Positions 1 to 6,224 of a stretch of DNA of 12,500 nucleotides are shown in pieces (within the stretch, counting starts at the first letter, position 1; every line of letters begins with the position of its first letter). The stretch is taken from NCBI GenBank assembly GCA_947624925.1, contig CANQMG010000037.1, forward strand, positions 1 through 12,500, in the 5' to 3' direction. A program made the translations under genes and the position numbers. Source of the stretch: an uncultured Clostridia bacterium (lineage in GTDB: Bacteria > Bacillota > Clostridia > TANB77 > CAG-508). The notes below the pieces were generated by a model. It searched no databases. It was not told the DNA's origin and worked only from the letters and a program-made list of their open reading frames with translations.

Positions 1-74
1 GTGAGCCATCCGCGACTCGAACGCGGGACAACTTGATTAAAAGTCAAGTGCTCTACCACCTGAGCTAATGGCCC
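1..74 (-). tRNA. tRNA-Lys (anticodon TTT)
   Basis: Read on the minus strand, this folds into a complete cloverleaf. The 7-bp acceptor stem GGGCCAT/ATGGCTC contains one G-T pair. The anticodon stem-loop is CTTGA-CTTTTAA-TCAAG, which puts anticodon TTT at positions 39-41. The T arm is CCGCG-TTCGAGT-CGCGG. G1 is at position 74 and the discriminator A73 at position 2. Position 1 reads as C74, so the 3' end touches the window edge and whether CCA is encoded cannot be seen. It would decode AAA/AAG lysine codons, which are very heavily used in the neighbouring AT-rich genes. It has its own promoter at 123-151. Confidence 0.97.
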
Positions 75-96
75 ATATCACCAATTAAATATATAA

Positions 97-116
97 GCAG
101 TCATTTACGCGACTGC
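97..116 (-). other. hairpin in the tRNA-Lys precursor leader
   Basis: GCAGTC (97-102) pairs with GACTGC (111-116) around an 8-nt loop. After one mismatch the stem extends by seven A/T pairs (89-95 with 118-124). It lies between the predicted -10 box and the first base of the tRNA, so it would sit in or at the start of the precursor leader. There is no T-run after it on the minus strand, which makes a terminator unlikely. A role in RNase P processing or leader stability is only inference. Confidence 0.4.
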
Positions 117-122
117 CTATAT

Positions 123-151
123 ATATTACTACATTTTTTATAATATGTCAA
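123..151 (-). promoter_or_regulatory. sigma-A promoter of tRNA-Lys
   Basis: On the minus strand there is a perfect -35 box TTGACA (146-151), a 17-bp spacer and a -10 box TAATAT (123-128), one mismatch from consensus. Transcription would start near 116, about 40 nt upstream of the tRNA. This is the strongest -35 element seen in the window, as expected for a stable-RNA gene. Confidence 0.75.
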
Positions 152-167
152 TGTTTTTGTGAAAATT

Positions 168-353
168 TTATGAATTTAATTTTTCAACTAAATCATTAAC
201 ATCTATTCCATGAACATCACATGCTTCTTCTAAAGTTTCTGCTTGTGAAGCTGGACAACCTAGACAATGCATACCTGCTTCTAATAAAATATCTGCTTTT
301 TCTGGAGCCTCTTGTAATAAATCTCCAATTTTAGTTGTTTTTTCTATTTTCAT
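168..353 (-). CDS. DUF1858 domain protein, small cysteine-motif protein
   Basis: This 61-residue soluble protein matches the DUF1858 pattern. A short helical N-terminal part (IGDLLQEAPEKADILLEAG) leads into the diagnostic GMHCLGCPAS stretch, with Cys30, Cys33 and another Cys at 45. Family members stand alone or precede domains such as hybrid-cluster or ScdA-type proteins. The CxxC suggests metal or redox chemistry, but no specific function is established. Two ATG codons are adjacent (354-356 and 351-353). The SD AGGAGG (359-364) is only 2 nt from the first but 5 nt from the second, so I chose the second. The gene lies between the divergent T4SS block and tRNA-Lys and looks like an ordinary chromosomal gene rather than part of the T4SS. 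Confidence 0.85.
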   Translation of the reverse strand: MKIEKTTKIGDLLQEAPEKADILLEAGMHCLGCPASQAETLEEACDVHGIDVNDLVEKLNS

Positions 354-371
354 CATACCCTCCTATAATTT

Positions 372-396
372 AACAAATTTTTATTTGTTTACAAAT
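372..396. repeat. overlapping inverted repeats, possible operator
   Basis: AACAAAT (372-378) and ATTTGTT (383-389) are inverted around TTTT. The second arm is also half of a second palindrome, ATTTGT-TT-ACAAAT (383-396). They lie just upstream of the DUF1858 gene and about 100 bp before the T4SS promoter, a place where a repressor could act. Short AT palindromes also arise by chance in DNA of this composition, so the functional reading is weak. Confidence 0.3.
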
Positions 397-498
397 AATA
401 ATAATTTTAACTGTATGAACAGCTGTTGAAACTACCCTTTTTTAATTTATGAATAAATTATCTTTTTTCATATTTTAACATAAATTTTAAAAAAAGTA

Positions 499-527
499 TA
501 GACATATTTATTTTTTTGTTGTATTAT
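499..527 (+). promoter_or_regulatory. sigma-A promoter of the left T4SS operon
   Basis: TAGACA (499-504) and TATTAT (522-527) are separated by exactly 17 bp, each box one mismatch from consensus. Transcription would start near 534, just ahead of the SD-like AAAGGTGGTGG and the short membrane ORF. All genes from here to 4025 run in the same direction with short gaps, so this is probably the operon promoter. Confidence 0.6.
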
Positions 528-545
528 TGTAAAAAATTACAAAAG

Positions 546-704
546 GTGGTGGTTAGAATTGATAAATTACTAAATTTATTTTTTATATCTTATATTATTA
601 ATGTTTTCATTTGTTTTTATTCAATTTATACTTTTTTCGATATTTTTATTTTCCATAATTTACAAGGTTCAAAATTAAATATCAAAAAAAATTCATTAAA
701 CTAA
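546..704 (+). CDS. possible short membrane peptide leading the T4SS operon
   Basis: This is a short frame of about 48-52 residues directly after the predicted promoter. It has one hydrophobic segment (FFISYIINVFICFYSIYTFF) flanked by basic residues (VRIDK before, NIKKN after), as in a single-span membrane peptide. An SD-like AAGGTGG (543-549) precedes it. Two GTG codons (546, 549) overlap that SD, and the in-frame codon at normal spacing (8 nt) is ATT at 558, so the start is unsettled. The stop (702-704) touches the SD of the next gene, 12 bp before its ATG, which fits an operon. I recognise no family. It could be a VirB7-like or entry-exclusion-type small protein, or non-coding leader; an open frame of this length is uncommon at this base composition but not impossible. 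Confidence 0.42.
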   Translation: MVVRIDKLLNLFFISYIINVFICFYSIYTFFDIFIFHNLQGSKLNIKKNSLN

Positions 705-716
705 GGAGTTATTTTA

Positions 717-2423
717 ATGTTTGCTAATACATTTATTAGGAGATTATTTTTCGTTGTGTCTTTTACTCTTATTTCTGTAGTAATTTGCCTTTTTATATTT
801 TATCCTATATTTATTTCAAATAATATAATTCTTAACTATGGATTACATCCATTTAATATTACATCTGAAAGTCCGGATTTATGGATATTTATAAAAAAAA
901 CGTATATTTTATCATATATTTTATCTTCTTTAATAATTTCCAATTATATTTATTCATTAATATGTAATAAAAAAATTAAGAAAAAGAAAGAAGAAAAAGA
1001 AAAAAAGGAACTTTCTAATGGTTTAAATTTATTAGTGGGATATTCAAATAATAATAAAATATATTTACCAGAAAAAAGTCTTTTTCAAAATATCCTAATT
1101 ACAGGTACAATTGGATCAGGGAAAACAAGCTCTGCAATGTATCCTTTTACTAGACAATTATTGAGTTATGATTCTTTTTTTTCAAATTCTAAATTAGGTA
1201 TGTTAATTTTAGATGTTAAAGGAAATTATTATAGACAAGTATATGAATATGCAAAATTATATAATAGATTAGATGACTTAATTATCATACAATTAAATGG
1301 AGATATAAAATATAATCCTTTAGATAAGCCAAATTTAAAGCCATCTGTTATTGCAAATAGATTAAAAACAATTTTAACATTATTTTCAAAAAATAATTCC
1401 GAATCATACTGGCTCGATAAAGCAGAGCAAATCTTATGTGAATGTATAAAATTATGTAGGCTTTATAATAATGGTTATGTTACTTTTTTAGAGCTACATA
1501 AATTAATTACAACACCTGATTATTATAAAGATAAATTAAATATTTTAAGAAAAAATTTTATATCTGGAAAACTTTCAAAACAAGATGTATTTGACCTTTT
1601 ATCTGCTTTGGAATTTTTTGAAAAAGAATTTAATTCATTAGATCAACGAACATTATCTATATTAAAATCTGAAATAACTCGTATGACTGGTTCATTTGTA
1701 TCTGACTTAGATGTATTAAATGTATTCTGTCCTGAAAAGGAGAATTTAAATTTTTTTGGTTTTAAGGATGTAGTAAATTCTGGAAAAATCGTTGTTTTAA
1801 ATATGAACATAGCAGAATATAAAAATCTCTCAAAAATAATTGCTGCATATTTAAAACTTGATTTTCAAACAGAAGTATTGTCAAGATTATCTAATAATAA
1901 TTCTGAAGATATAAAAAAAGTAGCATTTATTAGTGATGAATTTCATGAATATGTAACAGATACAGATGCTGATTTTTTTGCACAAAGTAGAGAAGCAAAA
2001 TGCATTAATATTGTTGCGACTCAAAGCTATACTTCTTTACTTAATTCCCTAAAAGATGAATATACAGTAAAAGCAATTACTCAAAATCTAGTAAATAAAT
2101 TTTGGTTTAGGACAGATGATATATACACAATAGAAGAAGCACAAAAACAAATTGGAAAAGAAGAAAAGAAAAAGGAATCTAAAAGTATATCAGAAAATTC
2201 AAAAGAAACAAATTATAATTATTTAACACACAAATTTAGTTCTAGAGGTTCAAACGTTTCAGAAAGCATAAATAGCTACACTCAATTAGACTATATTTAT
2301 GAAACTAATTTTTTTACACAAAAGCTTGAAACATTTTCTTGTATAGGATTTTTATCAGATGGTACATCTATTCTTCCACCACAAAAAATAAATTTAATTC
2401 CATATTTTATAAATCAAGAATAA
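717..2423 (+). CDS. VirD4/TraG-type IV secretion coupling ATPase
   Basis: This 568-residue protein is the coupling ATPase that would bring substrate DNA or protein to the transfer channel at the inner face of the membrane. Two membrane segments lie at about residues 8-36 and 62-84, followed by a very basic Lys/Glu linker (84-98), as in membrane-anchored VirD4/TraG proteins. Walker A is GTIGSGKT (130-137), the family DxKG motif is DVKGN (166-170), and Walker B is KVAFISDE (401-408). A conserved VATQSY stretch (433-438) corresponds to the sensor region of the RecA-like fold. The C-terminus carries a charged, Ser-rich insertion (about 480-520). ATG at 717 has SD AAGGAG 8 nt upstream. It is the first large gene of the left T4SS operon, followed by the pilin-like gene. 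No relaxase is visible, so the substrate is unknown. Confidence 0.92.
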   Translation: MFANTFIRRLFFVVSFTLISVVICLFIFYPIFISNNIILNYGLHPFNITSESPDLWIFIKKTYILSYILSSLIISNYIYSLICNKKIKKKKEEKEKKELSNGLNLLVGYSNNNKIYLPEKSLFQNILITGTIGSGKTSSAMYPFTRQLLSYDSFFSNSKLGMLILDVKGNYYRQVYEYAKLYNRLDDLIIIQLNGDIKYNPLDKPNLKPSVIANRLKTILTLFSKNNSESYWLDKAEQILCECIKLCRLYNNGYVTFLELHKLITTPDYYKDKLNILRKNFISGKLSKQDVFDLLSALEFFEKEFNSLDQRTLSILKSEITRMTGSFVSDLDVLNVFCPEKENLNFFGFKDVVNSGKIVVLNMNIAEYKNLSKIIAAYLKLDFQTEVLSRLSNNNSEDIKKVAFISDEFHEYVTDTDADFFAQSREAKCINIVATQSYTSLLNSLKDEYTVKAITQNLVNKFWFRTDDIYTIEEAQKQIGKEEKKKESKSISENSKETNYNYLTHKFSSRGSNVSESINSYTQLDYIYETNFFTQKLETFSCIGFLSDGTSILPPQKINLIPYFINQE

Positions 2424-2465
2424 AAAAATTTATTATTTTATATCAATAAAGGAGGGTTTTATTTA

Positions 2466-2801
2466 ATGAAAAATAAAAAAATAAAATATTTATTATTTAT
2501 TATTTACTTATCTATAATTTTTATAATATTTTCACATAGCTATTCTTTGGCTGCCAATTATCCAAATTTAGTAAAAAAAATAAATTCAGCATTTGAGTCA
2601 ATAGAAAGTTGGCTACTAAAACTTGCTACACCTGCAGCTGCTGTTGCAGTTGGAAGCGGAGTTTTTATACGAAAATTCAGCTTTGGAGATGAAGAAAAAA
2701 TAAGAACAGGAAAAAATTTGATTCGTGGCTCATTATTTTCTTATGCATTTATATTACTATTAGATTTAATTTTATCAGCAATTAATGGATTGCTTTCATA
2801 A
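2466..2801 (+). CDS. TrbC/VirB2-like pilin subunit
   Basis: This 111-residue protein has the layout of VirB2/TrbC pilins. The N-terminus is basic (KNKKIK) with a hydrophobic core and a likely signal-peptidase site near SYSLAAN (residues 25-31). A short extracellular part follows, then two membrane segments (about 52-68 and 88-108) joined by a charged loop rich in Lys, Arg and Glu (69-87). The Ala/Val-rich first segment (TPAAAVAVGSGV) is typical. In Gram-positive systems these proteins are thought to sit in the membrane channel rather than form a long pilus. ATG at 2466 follows SD GGAGG (2451-2455). The stop codon overlaps the SD of the VirB6-like gene, so the two are probably translationally coupled. 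Confidence 0.8.
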   Translation: MKNKKIKYLLFIIYLSIIFIIFSHSYSLAANYPNLVKKINSAFESIESWLLKLATPAAAVAVGSGVFIRKFSFGDEEKIRTGKNLIRGSLFSYAFILLLDLILSAINGLLS

Positions 2802-2819
2802 AAGGAGGTGTTTTCCCTG
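2801..2819 (+). promoter_or_regulatory. ribosome binding site of the VirB6-like gene with an ambiguous start
   Basis: AAAGGAGG (2801-2808) is a near-perfect SD. The only standard upstream start, GTG 2808-2810, shares its first base with the SD core and could not be positioned correctly by it. The in-frame codon 8 nt after the SD is CTG (2817-2819). CTG is therefore the best-placed start. The next in-frame ATG, at 2865-2867, would remove 16 residues and has no SD. Confidence 0.6.
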
Positions 2820-3683
2820 GATTCCTCTAGCATTACTAGCAATATTATAGATGCAATAAATAAAATGTTCCAAAATATATTTTCTTCTGTAGATTCTAGT
2901 TTATATGAAATATTAGATGAACTTGTTTTTATAGATTCAGACATTTTTAAAGAATCTTTTTTTGAAAAAATCTTTGGATCAAGTTCAACAAAAGGTATTC
3001 TATTAATTGCAAATGCGTTGTTAATAGGCTTTGCTATATATTATTGTATTAAACTTTTAGGTTCTAATTTTGGAATAACTCAATCTCAAAGACCTTTTCA
3101 ATTTATATTAAAATTAGTCCTTTTTGGAATATTTATGAATTCTGCTTTTTTTATATGTGAACAATTTGTTTATATAAATTCTTTAATCTCTTCATCAATT
3201 AGAGCATTAGGAGAAAATATTTTTAAAGATAACATATGTTTTTCTACTCTTTTAAAAAATATTAACTCATCGCTATATAATAGTTCAGATATAAACATTT
3301 TTTCAATTGATGGAATAATTAAAAGTATTATTTCTGTTGGCTTTTTAAATTTAATTTTTTCATATTCTATAAGATATATATTATTAAAAGTATTTATTTT
3401 AATTTCCCCATTTGCTTTTTTAAGCTTAACTATACCATCTACATCTATATTTTTTAAATCATGGATTAGAGCATTTATATCTTTATTATTTATTCAAGAT
3501 TTTATATCTTTAGTATTACTCTTAGCCTTTTCAATTAATATGACTGGTAAACTTTTATCAAAAATTTTACTTGTTGGAGTAATTCTTGTACTTATGAAAT
3601 CGAATACATTAGTAAGAGAATTTTTAGGTGGAATTAGCACAGAATTTAATGGCAGTATAAGAAATTTTAAAAATATGTTATAA
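2808..3683 (+). CDS. VirB6/TrbL-like polytopic T4SS membrane protein
   Basis: This is about 288 residues if CTG 2817 is used, or 291 from GTG 2808. The N-terminal ~55 residues are soluble, followed by roughly six membrane segments (about 58-80, 96-116, 165-185, 186-206, 218-242 and 246-262, counted from CTG). The C-terminal part is Gly-rich and charged (REFLGGIST). Size, topology and position between the pilin-like and PrgI-like genes fit the VirB6/TrbL family, which forms the inner-membrane channel of the T4SS. Assignment rests on topology and gene order more than on a sharp motif. The upstream gene ends 6 nt before GTG 2808, so expression is likely coupled. I give the longest standard-codon extent because the non-standard start is not proven. 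Confidence 0.75.
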   Translation: MFSLDSSSITSNIIDAINKMFQNIFSSVDSSLYEILDELVFIDSDIFKESFFEKIFGSSSTKGILLIANALLIGFAIYYCIKLLGSNFGITQSQRPFQFILKLVLFGIFMNSAFFICEQFVYINSLISSSIRALGENIFKDNICFSTLLKNINSSLYNSSDINIFSIDGIIKSIISVGFLNLIFSYSIRYILLKVFILISPFAFLSLTIPSTSIFFKSWIRAFISLLFIQDFISLVLLLAFSINMTGKLLSKILLVGVILVLMKSNTLVREFLGGISTEFNGSIRNFKNML

Positions 3684-3740
3684 AATTCATAAAAAAAATT
3701 TTTAGATAAATTACTTTATTATAAAGAAGGGATTAATTAT

Positions 3741-4025
3741 ATGTTATTTATATTTCCACAAAATTACGATTTTAAAAATAAATTATTCGGTGTAATTGAT
3801 TATTTTACTGTCTTTATAAATATTATTTATTATTTATTTGTTTTTTGTCTATTAAATTTATTTTTTAATAATTTAAATATAAAAGTTTTTTTATTTATAG
3901 TATTATGCTTTCCAATTTTTATATTAAGCATTGTAAGTTCACAAAAAGAAAGTTTACTTACAATTATAATGTATTTTATTAAATTTATTTTTAATAGAAA
4001 AATATATTTATTTAATAAAAAATAA
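3741..4025 (+). CDS. PrgI/VirB3-like T4SS membrane protein
   Basis: This 94-residue protein has two membrane segments (about 24-42 and 48-66), a short basic N-terminal part (FPQNYDFKNK) and a basic tail ending in RKIYLFNKK. That layout, including the aromatic/basic KIYL ending, fits the PrgI family, the Gram-positive counterpart of VirB3 that anchors VirB4 to the membrane. ATG 3741 is preceded by a GAAGGGA SD. It is the last gene of the left T4SS block. In related Gram-positive clusters PrgI is normally followed at once by TraC-like and VirB4 genes. Here the next genes are dnaD-dnaI, and TraC-like/VirB4 lie 6-8 kb away on the other strand. Confidence 0.7.
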   Translation: MLFIFPQNYDFKNKLFGVIDYFTVFINIIYYLFVFCLLNLFFNNLNIKVFLFIVLCFPIFILSIVSSQKESLLTIIMYFIKFIFNRKIYLFNKK

Positions 4026-4072
4026 TTTTTATTTATCCGTTTTTCTATAATTTCTTAAAATTAAATAAATAT

Positions 4073-4100
4073 AAAACATGCCTTTATGTTTTTATTTTTA
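4073..4100 (+). terminator. weak intrinsic terminator after the left T4SS block
   Basis: AAAACAT (4073-4079) pairs with ATGTTTT (4086-4092) around a 6-nt loop and is followed by a T-rich tract (TTATTTTTATG). The stem is almost all A/T and so weak, but the position between the PrgI-like gene and the dnaD promoter is right for a terminator. Confidence 0.4.
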
Positions 4101-4130
4101 TGTATTTTTAATTTTTAGATAAATTTAATC

Positions 4131-4159
4131 TTGTATATTTTATTATAAAATGATATAAT
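4131..4159 (+). promoter_or_regulatory. sigma-A promoter with extended -10 for dnaD-dnaI
   Basis: TTGTAT (4131-4136) is separated by 17 bp from a perfect TATAAT (4154-4159). TG one base before the -10 box (4151-4152) makes it an extended -10. Transcription would start about 45 nt before the dnaD-like ATG. The replication genes thus have their own strong promoter and need not depend on T4SS read-through. Confidence 0.7.
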
Positions 4160-4212
4160 TTGACAAACAATTACAAAAGATTATATTCTAAATTTTATGA
4201 GGTGCTTTTATT

Positions 4213-5184
4213 ATGAAATTAGAGCAAAAAGATAATGCATTACTTTTTTCTTCTACAAATATTCCAGATGTATTTTTCACAGAATATTTTTCACAAGCTA
4301 CTGGTGATGCAATAAAAGTTTATTTATATCTTTTATTTCTTTCAAAATATGATAAAGAAATAAAATTAAATGATTTATCTAAAAAATTGGCTTTGCCATT
4401 ACCAGTTATACAAGATTCAATAAAATATTGGGAAGATTTAAATGTTATTATTAAAAAAAATACTGGATATATAATAAATAATTTGCAAGAAATTGAATTA
4501 TATAATTTATATTCTCCAAAAGTAGCTCTTTCTACAGATCAAATTGAAAATAATAAAAAAAGTATGTCTAGAGCTAAAGCCATTGAAGATATTAATAATT
4601 CTTTCTTCCAGGGTATTATGTCTCCTGCTTGGTATGCAGATATAAACCTATGGTTTAACAATTATTCTTTTGATGAGCAAGTAATGATTGCCCTTTTTAG
4701 ATATTGTTTTGAAAAATCTGCATTACATAAAAATTACGTAAGAGCTGTCGCTGAAGCCTGGTACCAAAATAATATAAAAACATTTAATGACTTAGATTTA
4801 TATTATGAAAAACAGGATAAATTAAATAAATTAAAAAAATCTGTTACTAAAAAATTAGGTTTAACAAGAGCACTTACACAATATGAAGAAGCATATATTG
4901 AAAAATGGTATCTTGATTATGGATATTCTTTAGATGTAATTGATCTTGCTTTAAAGAAAACTACTTCAAAAACAAATCCAAGTTTTGATTATATAGATAA
5001 AATAATTTCTGATTGGAATGATAGAAATTTAAAAAGTCCAAATGATATTCAAAACTTTTTACTTGAATTAAAAAATAAAAATAAAAAAGTAAAAGAATTA
5101 GAAAAAAAGGCTAATTACCAAAATTACGATCAAAGGGCATTTACAGACTTTGATTCATTATATGCTAATAAGCAAGAGGCTTAG
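4213..5184 (+). CDS. DnaD-like replication initiation protein
   Basis: This 323-residue protein has an N-terminal winged-helix-like part (about 20-100; the stretch KLNDLSKKLALPLPVIQDSIKYW resembles a DNA-binding helix-turn-helix). Two copies of the DnaB/DnaD C-terminal helical module follow. Each carries the diagnostic YxxxIxxxW-type signature: YVRAVAEAW (175-183, with V in place of I) and YIDKIISDW (260-268). The C-terminal tail is Lys-rich. Such proteins remodel origin DNA and help load the replicative helicase. The ATG has SD GAGGTG about 8 nt upstream. It directly abuts a DnaI/DnaC-like ATPase gene, the standard clostridial pair, so it is a chromosomal replication gene rather than T4SS cargo. 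Confidence 0.85.
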   Translation: MKLEQKDNALLFSSTNIPDVFFTEYFSQATGDAIKVYLYLLFLSKYDKEIKLNDLSKKLALPLPVIQDSIKYWEDLNVIIKKNTGYIINNLQEIELYNLYSPKVALSTDQIENNKKSMSRAKAIEDINNSFFQGIMSPAWYADINLWFNNYSFDEQVMIALFRYCFEKSALHKNYVRAVAEAWYQNNIKTFNDLDLYYEKQDKLNKLKKSVTKKLGLTRALTQYEEAYIEKWYLDYGYSLDVIDLALKKTTSKTNPSFDYIDKIISDWNDRNLKSPNDIQNFLLELKNKNKKVKELEKKANYQNYDQRAFTDFDSLYANKQEA

Positions 5185-5187
5185 TTG

Positions 5188-5202
5188 AAAGGAGCTTTAA
5201 TG
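5188..5202 (+). promoter_or_regulatory. ribosome binding site that sets the DnaI-like start
   Basis: AAAGGAG (5188-5194) lies 5 nt before ATG 5200-5202. An in-frame TTG directly after the dnaD stop (5185) lies upstream of this SD and has none of its own, so ATG 5200 is the start. Confidence 0.75.
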
Positions 5203-6204
5203 GATAATAATAGTTTAAAAGAAATATTAAAAACTTATGAGAAAAAAAAATTATTAGCTGAAATGGAATTAGATAAAAAGAAAGAACAAATTTATTCTTC
5301 TAATGCACGTTTAAGAAAAATAGATGAAGAATTAAATTCATATGCCTTTTCTACTGTTAAACATATATTAAATAGTCCTTCAAAAGAATATGTATCTAAT
5401 TTACAAGAAAAAATAAATAACCTAAAACAAGAAAAGCAAAAGATTATAAATTCTCTAAATTTAGACTATGATTTATCATCTCCAAATTATGAGTGTAAGA
5501 TTTGTAATGATACAGGATTTGTTCAAAAAGATGGTTCTTCTGTATTTTGCAATTGTCTTAAACAAAAAATATTTGATATTGAATATAATAAATCAAATAT
5601 AGGAAATTTAGAAAAAGAAAATTTTTCGAATTTTAAGTTTAATTTATATTCAGATGAAATAAATTACGAAAAATATAATTCTAATATTTCTCCTAGAGAA
5701 AATATTAAAAATATAAAATCAATCTGTGATAAATTTATTAAAAATTTTGAAGATCCAGATGAAAAAAATTTACTTTTTACAGGTAATACTGGACTTGGAA
5801 AAACATATTTATCAAATTGTATTGCAAAGGAGATATTATCTCAAGGAAAAACTGTATTATATCAAACCTCCTCTGTTATGTTAGATAGTATTATTGATTA
5901 TAAATTTGGAAAAAATAATTCTTTAAATATTTATAATAATATCTTAGATGTAGATTTATTAATAATTGATGATTTAGGCACAGAAAGTATTAATAATATA
6001 AAATTTGCAGAACTTTTTAATGTAATTAATACTAGATTATTAAATCAACACAATCATATAACTAAAACCATTATTTCAACTAATTTAAGTTTAAAAAATT
6101 TATTTTCTACATATGATGAAAGAATTATTTCTCGTTTAGTTGGTTATTATAATATTTGTAAATTTTTTGGTGAAGATATAAGATTTAAAAAAGGTAGCAA
6201 TTAA
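5200..6204 (+). CDS. DnaI/DnaC-like helicase loader ATPase
   Basis: This 334-residue AAA+ ATPase is expected to load the replicative DnaB/DnaC-type helicase with the DnaD-like protein. A charged coiled-coil-like N-terminal half (about 5-90) precedes a zinc-ribbon-like cysteine set C99, C102, C117, C119 (CKIC...CNC). The ATPase core has Walker A GNTGLGKT (195-202), Walker B LLIIDD (253-258), sensor-1-like IISTN (291-295) and an arginine-finger region ERIISRL (308-314). Cysteines followed by this core are typical of clostridial DnaC/DnaI loaders. It lies 15 bp after the dnaD-like gene in one operon. Its TAA stop falls in the loop of the terminator shared with gyrA. Confidence 0.87.
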   Translation: MDNNSLKEILKTYEKKKLLAEMELDKKKEQIYSSNARLRKIDEELNSYAFSTVKHILNSPSKEYVSNLQEKINNLKQEKQKIINSLNLDYDLSSPNYECKICNDTGFVQKDGSSVFCNCLKQKIFDIEYNKSNIGNLEKENFSNFKFNLYSDEINYEKYNSNISPRENIKNIKSICDKFIKNFEDPDEKNLLFTGNTGLGKTYLSNCIAKEILSQGKTVLYQTSSVMLDSIIDYKFGKNNSLNIYNNILDVDLLIIDDLGTESINNIKFAELFNVINTRLLNQHNHITKTIISTNLSLKNLFSTYDERIISRLVGYYNICKFFGEDIRFKKGSN

Positions 6205-6217
6205 TGCTACCTTTTTT
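6187..6217. terminator. bidirectional intrinsic terminator between dnaI-like gene and gyrA
   Basis: GGTAGCA (6193-6199) and TGCTACC (6205-6211) pair around the 5-nt loop ATTAA. Six A's (6187-6192) lie on the left and six T's (6212-6217) on the right, so the hairpin has a U-tract for either strand. It serves the two convergent genes. The dnaI-like TAA stop (6202-6204) lies in the loop, so a terminating ribosome would cover the hairpin. Confidence 0.88.
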
Positions 6218-6224
6218 GTAAATC

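Larger units (their letters stand above)
354..545. promoter_or_regulatory. divergent intergenic region between the DUF1858 gene and the T4SS block
   Basis: About 190 bp separate two divergently transcribed units. It holds the SD of the DUF1858 gene (359-364), two overlapping inverted repeats (372-396), a perfect 10-bp palindrome AACAGCTGTT (418-427) and the rightward promoter at 499-527. I found no convincing promoter for the leftward DUF1858 gene; only poorly matching hexamers are present. I see no RNA gene or terminator here. Confidence 0.5.

Noticed and set aside
1..74. tRNA-Lys as the attachment site of an integrative element carrying the T4SS
   Set aside because: Integrases usually use the 3' end of a tRNA. 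The 3' end here points out of the left edge, away from the T4SS, and no duplicated tRNA 3' fragment is seen in the window.
417..428. LexA-type SOS box (GAAC-N4-GTTG with palindrome AACAGCTGTT)
   Set aside because: One half-site deviates from GTTC and the flanks and centre do not match the Gram-positive consensus CGAAC-RNRY-GTTYG. It is also about 75 bp from the predicted promoter. I keep it only as a palindrome.
2741..2944. Minus-strand open frame spanning the pilin/VirB6 junction
   Set aside because: It overlaps two coupled plus-strand genes and their SD, and no minus-strand SD is visible.
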